A stretch of DNA of 48,114 nt from Suilimivivens sp964507235 (GCA_964507235.1 CAZDPE010000007.1:1-48114); one strand, 5' to 3'. Shown: positions 40,407 to 48,114, counted from the stretch's first letter. The notes: generated from the letters alone by a model not told the origin. Numbers and translations: made by a program.

Positions 40407-42289
40407 CAGGCTTTTGTAATTTTAATGGTGATAAAAAGAAAAATATTGAGAAGATGAAGGAAAGAATGTACCATAGAGGACCGGATGCAGGGGGCAGTTT
40501 TTTTTCTGAGGACGGTCAGGTGACTTTGGGACATAGAAGACTTTCCATTGTTGACCTTTCGGAAAATGGTGCACAGCCTATGACTTCCCACAGCGGAAGG
40601 TATGTGATTTCTTATAATGGTGAAATTTATAATTATAAAAAAATTGCCGGAAAGCTGCTTAAGGAAGGAAAGGTAAAGGCGTTTAAGGGAACCTCTGATA
40701 CGGAGGTCTTGCTGGAGGCCTTTGAAAGCTATGGTGTAAAGGAAGCTATAGGTCTTTGTAAGGGAATGTTTGCCATTGCGCTTTATGACAAAAAAGAACA
40801 ACTGTTATATCTCATCAGGGACAGAATCGGAGAAAAGCCGCTCTATTACGGGCAGGTAAACGGCAGCTTTGTGTTTTCCTCGGATATTGGTTCTATTGCG
40901 GTGCTGGATGGTTTTTGCAATCCCATTAACACAGCTGTTTTGGACTTATACTTTATACATGGATATATTCCGGCGCCTTATTCTGTTTATGAAAACATAT
41001 TTAAGCTGGAAGCAGGCAGTATATTAAAAATTAAATTACCATTTAATAATTTAGAATCGGCTAAAATTGAGCGCTATTGGTCCGTTAAGGAAGCGGCTAA
41101 GAAGGGTCAGGATAATCTTTTTACGGGAACGGAAAAGGAAGCGGCGGATGAGTTGGAGCGGCTGTTAAAGGAATCCATCTCGGAACAGATGGCAGCGGAT
41201 GTTCCGGTAGGGGCTTTTCTTTCGGCAGGAATTGATTCCAGCACGGTGGTTGCTTTAATGCAGTCATTGCATCATGGCAGAGTAAAAAGCTTTACCATTG
41301 GCATGGAAGAAAAGGATTATAATGAAGCGGTGTATGCAAAAGAGATTGCAAAGCATCTCGGAACGGAGCATACGGAGCTTTATATTACGGAAGATGATGC
41401 CAAGGCTGTAATTCCTGCTCTGGCCTCCATGTTTGGAGAACCTTTTGCGGATTCTTCCCAGATTCCCACCTATCTGGTGAGTAAAATGACAAGGGAGCAT
41501 GTAACTGTTTCCCTGAGCGGTGACGGCGGCGATGAGCTTTTCTGCGGATATACTTCTTATTCATCCGTGGAGCGTATTTGGAATAAGATGAAGGGCTATC
41601 CATATTTTATCAGAAAGCCCTGCAGTGAGCTTGTGATTCACAGCCCGCTTGCCCGGAAGCCTATTTGCAGGATTAAGGGAAAGCTTCTTGGTGCAAAGGG
41701 ACCGTCTGATTTGTATATCTGTTCTTATGAAACAGACCCTCTTACGAAGAAAATCAGTCTGGATAACAGGGCATGCAGCTATAAATACAGTGAATATGAC
41801 CCTAAATATTTGAAGGAAACCAATCACAATATTATGCTGATGGATATGCTGATGTATCATCCCGACGATATACTGGTTAAAGTGGACAGAACGGCCATGG
41901 CGGTTTCGTTGGAAACCAGAGTTCCTATGCTGGATAAGGATGTGGTTGAATTTGCATGGACCCTTCCCATTGATTATGAGAGGGAAGGACTGACCGGTAA
42001 GAAAGTGCTCAGGGATGTGCTTTACCGCTATGTGCCGAAGGAAATGATGGAACGTCCCAAGAAGGGCTTCAGCATTCCCATTGAGAAGTGGCTTCGCGAG
42101 CGGTCGCTTCGTGAATGGGCCGAAAGCCTGATTGACAGAAAAACCCTTGAACAGCAGGGCATTTTAAATCCTGACGTGGTTTGGAAAATCTGGTTGGATT
42201 TTATTGACAGAGGCGAATGGAGAATTCAGATTTGGTATATACTGATGTTTCAGGAGTGGTTAATGCGGGAAGCAGTACTAAAGCACTAA
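40394..42289 (+). CDS. asnB: AsnB-type glutamine amidotransferase, copy 2
   Basis: A 631-residue paralogue of the enzyme at 37402. Cys2 (MCGIAGFCNF), YHRGPDAGGSF, YNGEIYNYKKI and IRDRIGEKPLYY form the glutaminase domain. The synthetase PP-loop is AFLSAGIDSSTV, a small departure from SGG, followed by EAVYAKEIAKHLGTEHTELYI, EPFADSSQIPTYLVSK and LSGDGGDELFCGY. The two copies keep the same segments but differ clearly elsewhere, as expected for an old duplication with changed substrates. Its stop codon lies in the first unit of an 8-bp tandem repeat. An uronamide-forming role is inferred from the locus. Confidence 0.87.
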   Translation: MCGIAGFCNFNGDKKKNIEKMKERMYHRGPDAGGSFFSEDGQVTLGHRRLSIVDLSENGAQPMTSHSGRYVISYNGEIYNYKKIAGKLLKEGKVKAFKGTSDTEVLLEAFESYGVKEAIGLCKGMFAIALYDKKEQLLYLIRDRIGEKPLYYGQVNGSFVFSSDIGSIAVLDGFCNPINTAVLDLYFIHGYIPAPYSVYENIFKLEAGSILKIKLPFNNLESAKIERYWSVKEAAKKGQDNLFTGTEKEAADELERLLKESISEQMAADVPVGAFLSAGIDSSTVVALMQSLHHGRVKSFTIGMEEKDYNEAVYAKEIAKHLGTEHTELYITEDDAKAVIPALASMFGEPFADSSQIPTYLVSKMTREHVTVSLSGDGGDELFCGYTSYSSVERIWNKMKGYPYFIRKPCSELVIHSPLARKPICRIKGKLLGAKGPSDLYICSYETDPLTKKISLDNRACSYKYSEYDPKYLKETNHNIMLMDMLMYHPDDILVKVDRTAMAVSLETRVPMLDKDVVEFAWTLPIDYEREGLTGKKVLRDVLYRYVPKEMMERPKKGFSIPIEKWLRERSLREWAESLIDRKTLEQQGILNPDVVWKIWLDFIDRGEWRIQIWYILMFQEWLMREAVLKH

Positions 42290-42324
42290 AATACCAAAAC
42301 ACCAAAATACTAAAATACTAAAAT
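42285..42324 (+). repeat. 8-bp tandem repeat at the end of asnB copy 2
   Basis: Five 8-base units follow one another: ACTAAAAT, ACCAAAAC, ACCAAAAT, ACTAAAAT and ACTAAAAT. The first includes the asnB stop codon (42287-42289). The rest lie in the 104-base gap before the first GT11 gene. It is A-rich and could change length by slippage, altering the spacing between the two genes but not a reading frame. Confidence 0.85.
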
Positions 42325-42393
42325 ACAATGCTTAAGTACTGCTGAGTACCGGGGTTGTGGAGTCCGGCTTTTGAGGCGATGAAAGGGAGAGTT

Positions 42394-43350
42394 ATGAATA
42401 TAATCAGGATGTTTGGGGGACTGGGCAATCAGATGTTTCAATATGCTCTTTATAGGAAGCTTAAGTCCCTTGGCAAAGAAGTTAAATTTGATGATATTAA
42501 TGAATACCGCGGCGAAAAGGCGCGTCCTATTATGCTGGCAGTATTTGGCATTGATTATCCCCGTGCAACCTGGGATGAAATTACACAGTTTACGGATGGC
42601 TCTATGGAAATCAGAAAGAGAATCAGACGTCAGCTTTTCGGAAGGCGGGCCATCGAATATGTGGAAAAGGATGGTTATGACCCTGAGGTGCTGAGCTTTG
42701 ATTCCATGTATATCAGGGGGGCTTTCCAAAGTGAGAAGTATTTTGAGGATATTAAAGAGGAAATCAGGCAGCTTTACCGTTTTCCGGCTCTTGAGGACAT
42801 GCATCTTCCCGAGAAGCTGTATCGTGTAACAAGGGAATGCCTTGATGAAATTGAAAGCGGCATGGCGGCAGGGCTTCATATGTACCGCAGTGATTCCAGA
42901 GATGATGAAGAGCTTTATGGAGGAATCTGTACCGAAAAATATTATGAGGGCGCGGTAAGGTATATTCTGGAAAGAGTAGAGGATGCTAAGTTTTACATAT
43001 TCAGTAATGAGCCTAAATGGGTCAGGGGCTGGGTGGGCGGACTGATTGAAAGTCTGATGCAGGAGGATATGAGCAAAAAAGAAAAGAAGGCTTTTGAGGC
43101 CCGCTTTGTGATGGTGGAGGCCAATACCGAGTATACAGGATATCTTGATATGCTGCTTATGAGCAGATGCAAGCATAATATTATCAGCAATTCCAGCTTC
43201 AGCTGGTGGTCGGCATGGCTCAATAATAATCCTGATAAAATTGTGGTCGCCCCTGAAAAATGGAAAAATAATGTGGAAAGCGATGATTTTTATACAAGGG
43301 GTATGGTGCTGATTGATGCGGAAGGCCGGTTGAACCGCATCATAAAGTAG
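42394..43350 (+). CDS. GT11 alpha-1,2-fucosyltransferase-like protein with altered motif I
   Basis: A 318-residue GT11-type protein. IIRMFGGLGNQMFQYALYRKL is the family start and ISNSSFSWWSAWLN is the C-terminal motif. Motif I, normally HxRRGD and used to bind GDP-fucose, reads H162-M-Y-R-S-D here. The first Arg is replaced by Tyr and the Gly by Ser, whereas the neighbour at 43360 keeps HIRRGD. It may therefore use another donor, have weak activity or be inactive. ATG 42394 is chosen because GGGAG lies 6 bases upstream and the family start follows at once. It is a tandem duplicate of the next gene. Confidence 0.85.
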   Translation: MNIIRMFGGLGNQMFQYALYRKLKSLGKEVKFDDINEYRGEKARPIMLAVFGIDYPRATWDEITQFTDGSMEIRKRIRRQLFGRRAIEYVEKDGYDPEVLSFDSMYIRGAFQSEKYFEDIKEEIRQLYRFPALEDMHLPEKLYRVTRECLDEIESGMAAGLHMYRSDSRDDEELYGGICTEKYYEGAVRYILERVEDAKFYIFSNEPKWVRGWVGGLIESLMQEDMSKKEKKAFEARFVMVEANTEYTGYLDMLLMSRCKHNIISNSSFSWWSAWLNNNPDKIVVAPEKWKNNVESDDFYTRGMVLIDAEGRLNRIIK

Positions 43351-43359
43351 GAGCTTAAA

Positions 43360-44337
43360 ATGGATATAATCAGAATGACAGGGGGACTGGGCAATCAGAT
43401 GTTCCAGTATGCTTTGTATTTAAAGCTTTCTTCCATGGGAAGAGAAGTAAAGTTTGATGATATAAGTGAATATAAACTGGAGAATGCCAGGCCTATTATG
43501 CTCTGGGCTTTCGGAATCGATTATCCCAAAGCATCCGCTGAGGAAATCAATCAGCTTACGGACGGATTTCTTAAGCTTTCCCACAGAATCAGAAGAAAGT
43601 TGTTTGGCAGAAGGTCTTTAGAATATCATGAGAAGGATTGCAATTATGACAGGCAGATACTCTTAAGAACGCCAGTTTATCTGACCGGTTATTTTCAGAG
43701 CGAAAAATACTTTGAGGATATCAGGGATAAGGTTCTTGAGGCGTTTACCTTTCGGCCTGTGATTTATGACGGACTGCAGGATGAATTAAAGAGCAGGATT
43801 TTATCCTGTCTTGAGGCTGTGGAGCATACCTTTGCAGTCAGTCTTCATATCAGGCGGGGTGATTATCTTGAAAGCGCCGAGGTTTACGGCGGAATTTGCA
43901 CGGAAGAGTATTACCTTAAGGCTATTTCCGTTATGCGGGAGCGTTATCCTCAGGCTGTCTTTTATGTGTTCAGCAATGACAGCGGTTTTACGGAAAGCTG
44001 GCTTGAAAAAACATTTCCGGGCAGCCTGGGAGAAATACCGGAAAAGCCGCTGGATAAGGAGAGCGCCTGGGCGCAGCTTGAAGGGAAATTTATTCCGGTG
44101 AAGGGCGTTCCGGAGGAAATGGGATATCTTGATATGATGCTGATGAGCAGATGCCGCCATCATATTATTGCTAATTCCAGCTTCAGCTGGTGGGGGGCTT
44201 ATCTGAATGATTCCCGGGATAAAACGGTGATTGCCCCTGCAGGGTGGTTTAATAATCAGGACTGCAGGGATATTTATACAAAGGAAATGATACGGATTTC
44301 CGCGAAAGGCAGTATAGAAGAGCATGGCAGAGAATGA
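43360..44337 (+). CDS. GT11 alpha-1,2-fucosyltransferase-like protein
   Basis: A 325-residue GT11 enzyme with IIRMTGGLGNQMFQYALYLKL at the start, intact motif I SLHIRRGDYLESAEVYGG (163-168 HIRRGD), VFYVFSNDSGFTESWL and ANSSFSWWGAYLND. The family moves L-fucose from GDP-fucose to the O2 of a hexose in a blood-group-like linkage; other GDP-deoxyhexoses are possible. No GDP-fucose synthesis genes are in the window. It begins 10 bases after its paralogue and overlaps the following GT2 by 14 bases. Confidence 0.9.
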   Translation: MDIIRMTGGLGNQMFQYALYLKLSSMGREVKFDDISEYKLENARPIMLWAFGIDYPKASAEEINQLTDGFLKLSHRIRRKLFGRRSLEYHEKDCNYDRQILLRTPVYLTGYFQSEKYFEDIRDKVLEAFTFRPVIYDGLQDELKSRILSCLEAVEHTFAVSLHIRRGDYLESAEVYGGICTEEYYLKAISVMRERYPQAVFYVFSNDSGFTESWLEKTFPGSLGEIPEKPLDKESAWAQLEGKFIPVKGVPEEMGYLDMMLMSRCRHHIIANSSFSWWGAYLNDSRDKTVIAPAGWFNNQDCRDIYTKEMIRISAKGSIEEHGRE

Positions 44338-45331
44338 AAAATTGATTTCTGTTATTATAACAGCATACAACATTGAGGAATACCTGCCCCGGTGCATGGA
44401 CAGTCTGCTGCGGCAAACCTATCCTGATATGGAGCTGATACTGGTAGACGACGGCTCCACGGATAAAACACCGCAGATATGTGATGCTTATGCAGGAAAG
44501 CATGAAAATATCCAGGTAATTCACAGGCCAAACGGCGGCCCGTCAGCTGCAAGAAATGATGGACTGAAAGCGGCCCATGGGGATTATATCGGTTATGTGG
44601 ACGGTGATGACTGGGTAGAGCCTGATATGTATGAAAAAATGCTGGAAGCCCTGCTTGAAAAACAAGCCCAGGTTGCCATATGCACTTACCGCCAGGTGGG
44701 AAAGGGCGCGGAAGAAATTCATCCTACCGGTAAGGTGCTGGAGCTTACACGGGAAGAAACTCTGGAGATTTATATTTGCGGACATGAGCAGTACCATATT
44801 TATCATTCTGTATGGAGTAAGCTTTTTGACAGGAAACTGATTGAAGGGATTGAATTTCCGGAGGGACGTAAATCGGAGGACATTATGTATACAACCTGGG
44901 CTCTTACAAGGGCCGGTAAATGTGTATTTCTGGATACTCCTTATTATAATTATATGATGGACAGGGAAAGCAGCATTATGAACAGCCGGTTTCATGAGCG
45001 GCGTTTTCAGGACGAGATTCCTTTTTGGAAGGAGCAAATCGGATATTTGGAAGGACTGGGACTTTCTGAACTTGCAAAGAAAGCCTCTTTTCAATTCTAC
45101 AGGAAAATGCTGTTTTATTATGAGGATTTCCGGGATAAGAAGATGAAAGCGTCCGGCAGGGAGATGGTTCAATTGTTCCGAAAAGAAGAAACAACGGTCC
45201 GCCGTATTTACAAGGAAGATTTTGTCCCTGCAGGTGACAAGCTCAGGATGAAGCTGTTTTTGCTGAGTCCCCGCTGTTTTTACCGTGTGGTGAAGCTGTA
45301 TGAGAAAATCGTGATACCGCTTCGGCAGTAG
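44324..45331 (+). CDS. GT2 glycosyltransferase
   Basis: A 335-residue GT-A enzyme of the common EpsJ/WfgS-like type. LISVIITAYNIEEYLPRCMDSLLRQ and LILVDDGSTDKTPQICDAY form the nucleotide site; RPNGGPSAARNDGLKAAHGDYIGYVDGDDW carries the metal-binding DGDD. After about residue 110 there is the usual helical C-terminal half (VWSKLFDRKLIEG, FPEGRKSEDIMYT). It would add one sugar in the cytoplasm. It is the last plus-strand gene. Its stop is directly followed by a palindromic element, and its last 52 bases are overlapped by the antisense tail of the convergent gene. Confidence 0.88.
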   Translation: MAENEKLISVIITAYNIEEYLPRCMDSLLRQTYPDMELILVDDGSTDKTPQICDAYAGKHENIQVIHRPNGGPSAARNDGLKAAHGDYIGYVDGDDWVEPDMYEKMLEALLEKQAQVAICTYRQVGKGAEEIHPTGKVLELTREETLEIYICGHEQYHIYHSVWSKLFDRKLIEGIEFPEGRKSEDIMYTTWALTRAGKCVFLDTPYYNYMMDRESSIMNSRFHERRFQDEIPFWKEQIGYLEGLGLSELAKKASFQFYRKMLFYYEDFRDKKMKASGREMVQLFRKEETTVRRIYKEDFVPAGDKLRMKLFLLSPRCFYRVVKLYEKIVIPLRQ

Positions 45332-46518
45332 GAGCCTTCTATTCCCGCGGGCAATGAGTCAAAGTCATGCCTGCATGACCCTGACGAATGCTGCGGGGGC
45401 AATACCATAGCGTCCGTAGGACGCATTGTGCTTTGCAGCGGAGTTGTTGATTGTGTATAAATACTGTCGTAATCGTAATTTAAGAAGAATTTTCTTTCCT
45501 GTTCCAGCTTTTCCAGATAATTTTCTTTTGTAATCAGTCCTGTGCCTTCGGATATCCATTTCAAAATCATGGAATTTACTTCAGCGTTATAGTGGCCGTC
45601 ATCGCAATAATAATCAGGATTGCAGATGACCTGGTATTGGTCAAAAAAGTTAAAAAGTTTTACATTAGGACATTCCAGCAAAAGCTCCGTAGCTGTCTGC
45701 TCCGCCATAGTCTGTTTTATAATAGTGCCTTTGATGTTCAGGGCATCCCAGTAGCAGATGCTGTAAGGCGGATAAAAAATATAAAAGGTAACATCCGGAT
45801 ATTTATTTACCGTTTGGACAATGTTTGTGCTGATTGTTTTTACCACAGCCTCATATTCTTCTTCCCCGAAAGTAAGCACAGGCTCTTCTGAAACGTTATT
45901 CCTGTCGTAGGATTGCAGAATGATATCAAGTCCCGTTTCCCGTTCCCAGGAGGAATACTCATCCATGGTGGTGCTGGGCTCGCCCGTCAGAGTCATGGTG
46001 ATGTTTGGCAGTACGGCATGGTAAAGAATAGACTTATTAAATAAATAAGAAACATCATTAAACGGATTATTGTCGTAAAGATAGGTGGGGTAGGCATCGT
46101 ACTGTGCCCAGTCATAATCCCGGAAAAATCCGTTATAATCTACTGCCCAAAGAACTGTTGTCAACTCCTTGTTTCTGTCAAGCGCCCGGTCAAGATTTTC
46201 CGCAAGCTCCTGATAGCCGGCTCCTGAAAAGGTTTCTTTCACGGAATGCGTGCCAAAGAGAGCGTCCATTTCGCTGGGTTTGAAATTCTGCGCCATGGAG
46301 GTACCTGTAATAATGGCGTCAAAATCAAAGTTTCTGGAAATGCCGTCATTGGTATACCTTTCTTCATAAAGCCGGTATGATAAAAAGGGAAAAGGCTTAT
46401 GATAGTGAAAATAAGGATCCACTGCCGCAACAACCAGAGCTGTCAAAAACAATGCAGCTGCCAAAAGCACTATGCACTTGATAAACCATTTCTTAGCTTT
46501 CTGTTGTTCCATTTCCAT
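45280..46518 (-). CDS. SGNH-like partner of the MBOAT O-acyltransferase, with repeat-derived tail
   Basis: A 412-residue protein with one N-terminal membrane anchor (residues 11-33) and an extracytoplasmic SGNH/AlgJ-DltD-like domain. The block-I Ser is in ITGTSMAQNF (S74), and the late Asp-His pair is in YYCDDGHYNAEVNSMIL (D307, H309). In such systems MBOAT carries acyl groups across the membrane and the SGNH protein places them on the glycan. The start follows AAAGGAAAGGAA, 11 bases after the MBOAT gene. From about residue 357 the frame crosses a palindromic element (45331-45447), and its last 17 residues are antisense to the GT2 gene. The original stop was probably lost by insertion of the element. 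Confidence 0.75.
   Translation of the reverse strand: MEMEQQKAKKWFIKCIVLLAAALFLTALVVAAVDPYFHYHKPFPFLSYRLYEERYTNDGISRNFDFDAIITGTSMAQNFKPSEMDALFGTHSVKETFSGAGYQELAENLDRALDRNKELTTVLWAVDYNGFFRDYDWAQYDAYPTYLYDNNPFNDVSYLFNKSILYHAVLPNITMTLTGEPSTTMDEYSSWERETGLDIILQSYDRNNVSEEPVLTFGEEEYEAVVKTISTNIVQTVNKYPDVTFYIFYPPYSICYWDALNIKGTIIKQTMAEQTATELLLECPNVKLFNFFDQYQVICNPDYYCDDGHYNAEVNSMILKWISEGTGLITKENYLEKLEQERKFFLNYDYDSIYTQSTTPLQSTMRPTDAMVLPPQHSSGSCRHDFDSLPAGIEGSYCRSGITIFSYSFTTR
45331..45447 (-). repeat. Dispersed palindromic element, copy 2
   Basis: The core hairpin is GTCAAAGTCATGC (45358-45370), CT loop, GCATGACCCTGAC (45373-45385), paired except for a two-base internal mismatch. A second small hairpin GCGTCC-GTA-GGACGC lies at 45410-45424. 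The reverse complement GCATGACTTTGACTCATTGC continues to GGGAATAGAAGGC and matches the copies at 21124 and 48075. It lies between convergent genes and is read as the C-terminal tail of the SGNH-like protein. It could also work as a transcription barrier. Confidence 0.75.
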
Positions 46519-46528
46519 TTCCTTTCCT

Positions 46529-47992
46529 TTAAAAATTAAAGTACAAAAACTCGCTGATTTCAGACAATGATAAAATGCTCCAAAACATCAGAACTGCTAC
46601 AGTGATGCATTTTTTTGCGGTTAAAGTCAGACGGGCCGTTTTTTCCTGGGTGTTTTTCAGGGTGAAGCAGGCCAGCAGGCATATGCCCGTAAAGCCCGTC
46701 AGCATAAGCCAGGGATATCTGTTTATCAGACCTTTAAGGCCTGCCCTGTACAGGAAGCTTAATTCTGTTAAATCGCGGAATTTATCAATAATAGGCTGAT
46801 ATACGGGCCCAAATCCTGCATGGAACAATTGATGCCATAAAAGGCCTGCAGCTGAAAGGGAAGGGGCTCTGAAAAGGCTCCACGCAAAGGTAACAAAAAT
46901 AAAGGTTAAAATCATTCTGATATATTTCGGCAATTTCCACCCGGAGGTCTTTATTATTTTTTCAAATACCGAAACAATGCCGTGAAGGGCACCCCAGATA
47001 ATAAAGGTCCAGTTTGCGCCATGCCACAGACCACTTACCAGAAATACAATCATGACATTAAGGTATGTCCGCATTTTGCCCTGCCGGCTTCCTCCAAGGG
47101 GAATATAAATATATTTTGTGAAAAATCTTGTAAGGGTCATGTGCCATCTGTCCCAGAACTCAGAAACAGATTGAGCCTTATAAGGAGAATTAAAATTAAA
47201 TGGAAGTTTAATATTTAACATATAAGCCATGCCGTATGCCATGTCGCAATAGCCGCTGAAATCAAAATAAATCTGAAGGGAATAGCATACCATAACCAGA
47301 ATCACGCTGCTGCTGTTTAATCCGGCGATATCTTCGTAGCCTACAGTAACAATTTTAGAAAAGGTATCTGCAATCAGTACCTTTTTGGCAAGGCCGAGAG
47401 AAAAGGCGTAAAGACCGCGGCTTAAATTTTCAAAATTCAGTTTTTTGTTTTGGATATCCTGAAATTGAGGAATCAGCTCGCTGTGATATACAATGGGGCC
47501 GGCTATCAGCTGGGGGAAAAAGGACACATAGGCGGCATACTCAAGAAAGCTGTATTTTTCACATTCCTTTCGATAAGAATCAATCACATAGGATAACTGC
47601 TGAAAGGTATAAAAGCTGATACCCAGGGGCAAAATCAGCTTTAACAGCGGAAAATCCGATTTGAAGGCGCTGTTGATGTTTTCAATAAAGAAATCATAAT
47701 ATTTAAAGTAAAATAAAATGCCGATATTGAGGAGGATGCCTGCCCATAGGCACAGTTTCCTCATGGAGGAGGCAGTGACTGAGGAAAGCACCGTAACTAT
47801 GCCGTAGTTAATTAAGATGCTGATAATCAGAATGATAAGATAATTAATATTATTGTAGCCGTAAAACCACAGGGACATGCCCACAAGAAAGGCAAGAGAT
47901 GCCTTATATTTTCCGGTATAATTTAATCCGTAATATCCTATTAATGTCAATGGAAAAAACAGAAATATAAAAATATAGGAATTAAATAACAT
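46529..47992 (-). CDS. MBOAT-family O-acyltransferase (AlgI/DltB/PatA-like)
   Basis: A 487-residue membrane-bound O-acyltransferase with ten or more helices. It starts MLFNSYIFIFLFFPLTLIGYYGLN and has SYVIDSYRKECEKYSFLEYAAYVSFFPQLIAGPI, a family-typical stretch. The catalytic His is in SGLWHGANWTFIIWGALHG (H324). The enzyme takes an acyl group, usually acetyl, from a cytoplasmic donor to the outer face, where the SGNH partner encoded 11 bases downstream completes transfer to the glycan. AGGAAGGAA lies before the ATG and a TATAAT -10 lies further upstream. It likely modifies the exported polysaccharide or cell wall; the substrate is not evident. Confidence 0.92.
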   Translation of the reverse strand: MLFNSYIFIFLFFPLTLIGYYGLNYTGKYKASLAFLVGMSLWFYGYNNINYLIILIISILINYGIVTVLSSVTASSMRKLCLWAGILLNIGILFYFKYYDFFIENINSAFKSDFPLLKLILPLGISFYTFQQLSYVIDSYRKECEKYSFLEYAAYVSFFPQLIAGPIVYHSELIPQFQDIQNKKLNFENLSRGLYAFSLGLAKKVLIADTFSKIVTVGYEDIAGLNSSSVILVMVCYSLQIYFDFSGYCDMAYGMAYMLNIKLPFNFNSPYKAQSVSEFWDRWHMTLTRFFTKYIYIPLGGSRQGKMRTYLNVMIVFLVSGLWHGANWTFIIWGALHGIVSVFEKIIKTSGWKLPKYIRMILTFIFVTFAWSLFRAPSLSAAGLLWHQLFHAGFGPVYQPIIDKFRDLTELSFLYRAGLKGLINRYPWLMLTGFTGICLLACFTLKNTQEKTARLTLTAKKCITVAVLMFWSILSLSEISEFLYFNF

Positions 47993-48019
47993 GAACGGTT
48001 CCTTCCTGAAGGGCCTTAT

Positions 48020-48048
48020 TATAGTAACAGTTCAGCATCCATTCATAA
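48020..48048 (-). promoter_or_regulatory. Candidate promoter for the MBOAT-SGNH operon
   Basis: On the minus strand a perfect TATAAT lies at 48025-48020, about 28 bases ahead of ATG 47992. The best -35 at 17 bases (ATGAAT, 48048-48043) is poor, so the promoter may need an activator or may be weak. Confidence 0.35.
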
Positions 48049-48074
48049 GCTGGCAGAAGTTCATTCCCATGAGC

Positions 48075-48114
48075 AACGAGTCAAAGTCATGCTTGCATGA
48101 CCTTGACGACTGCC
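48075..48114 (-). repeat. Dispersed palindromic element, copy 3 (cut by window edge)
   Basis: GTCAAAGTCATGC (48080-48092), TT loop, GCATGACCTTGAC (48095-48107) forms the most complete hairpin of the three copies, with one mismatch. In reverse complement it continues GACTCGTTGCTCATGGGAAT, matching copy 2. It is upstream of the MBOAT-SGNH operon, so copies 2 and 3 bracket that operon. Confidence 0.75.

Noticed and set aside
42310..43176. 288-codon minus-strand frame
   Set aside because: It lies opposite the first GT11 gene, which has clear family motifs; the antisense frame has none.
1..48114. Insertion sequence, prophage or integrative element
   Set aside because: No transposase, integrase, recombinase or phage gene was seen on either strand; only palindromic non-coding repeats and gene remnants hint at past rearrangement.

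Overview
The window looks like part of the chromosome of a Gram-positive Clostridia bacterium, most likely a gut Lachnospiraceae. The reasons are strong AGGAGG-type ribosome binding sites, consensus sigma-A promoters, polytopic membrane proteins of a kind common in that family, and an InlB-type repeat remnant. No rRNA gene, species marker, transposase, integrase or CRISPR array is visible, so the assignment is an inference.

Left edge (1-1930): an N-terminal ORF that leaves the window, a decayed ABC-exporter fragment, a small membrane protein with a consensus promoter, a bidirectional terminator and a tRNA-Ser(CGA).

Nonulosonate block (1930-8393): a minus-strand operon runs pseF, a fold-III PLP decarboxylase, pseI, pseG. 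It would hydrolyse UDP-diacetamido-trideoxy-altrose, condense it with PEP and activate the product with CTP. An ATP-grasp ligase converges on it, and a divergently transcribed protein carries bacterial sialyltransferase-like motifs (LEDG, KPHP). A 15-bp tandem repeat lies between the divergent promoters. pseB, pseC and pseH are not evident here.

Small interlude (8460-9855): an InlB B-repeat remnant, a protein like the methionine-synthase activation domain, and a CobO-type corrinoid adenosyltransferase.

Glycan export and membrane block (9965-21129): a PglK-like ABC flippase, an acyltransferase-3, WecE-type sugar aminotransferase, GNAT acetyltransferase, a GtrB-like polyprenyl-phosphate glycosyltransferase, and three large polytopic proteins that may be GT-C-type enzymes.

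Glycan assembly block (21258-45331): an 830-aa O-antigen ligase/polymerase-like protein opens the run behind a strong promoter. Next come a membrane UDP-GlcNAc 4,6-dehydratase (PglF/FlaA1 type), a PglE-type aminotransferase, a PglC-type phosphoglycosyl transferase, a D-cysteine-desulfhydrase-like PLP enzyme, a second ATP-grasp ligase and a PglA-like GT4. A TviB/TviC-like pair (UDP-HexNAc to UDP-HexNAcA and its 4-epimer) follows, then a DUF2334 deacetylase-like protein, two GT4 genes, a duplicated GT4-AsnB module, two tandem GT11 fucosyltransferase-like genes and a GT2.

Right edge (45280-47992, minus): an MBOAT O-acyltransferase and its SGNH-like partner, whose C-terminal tail is read through a dispersed palindromic element.

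Taken together, this is a surface glycan locus. A 4-amino-sugar would be loaded on undecaprenyl phosphate, extended with uronic acid or uronamide and deoxyhexose residues, flipped by the ABC transporter, transferred or polymerised, and O-acylated outside. The unusual theme is the number of enzymes that could add amines, amides or amino acids to sugars: two ATP-grasp ligases, two AsnB-type amidotransferases, a PLP decarboxylase and a PLP desulfhydrase-like enzyme.
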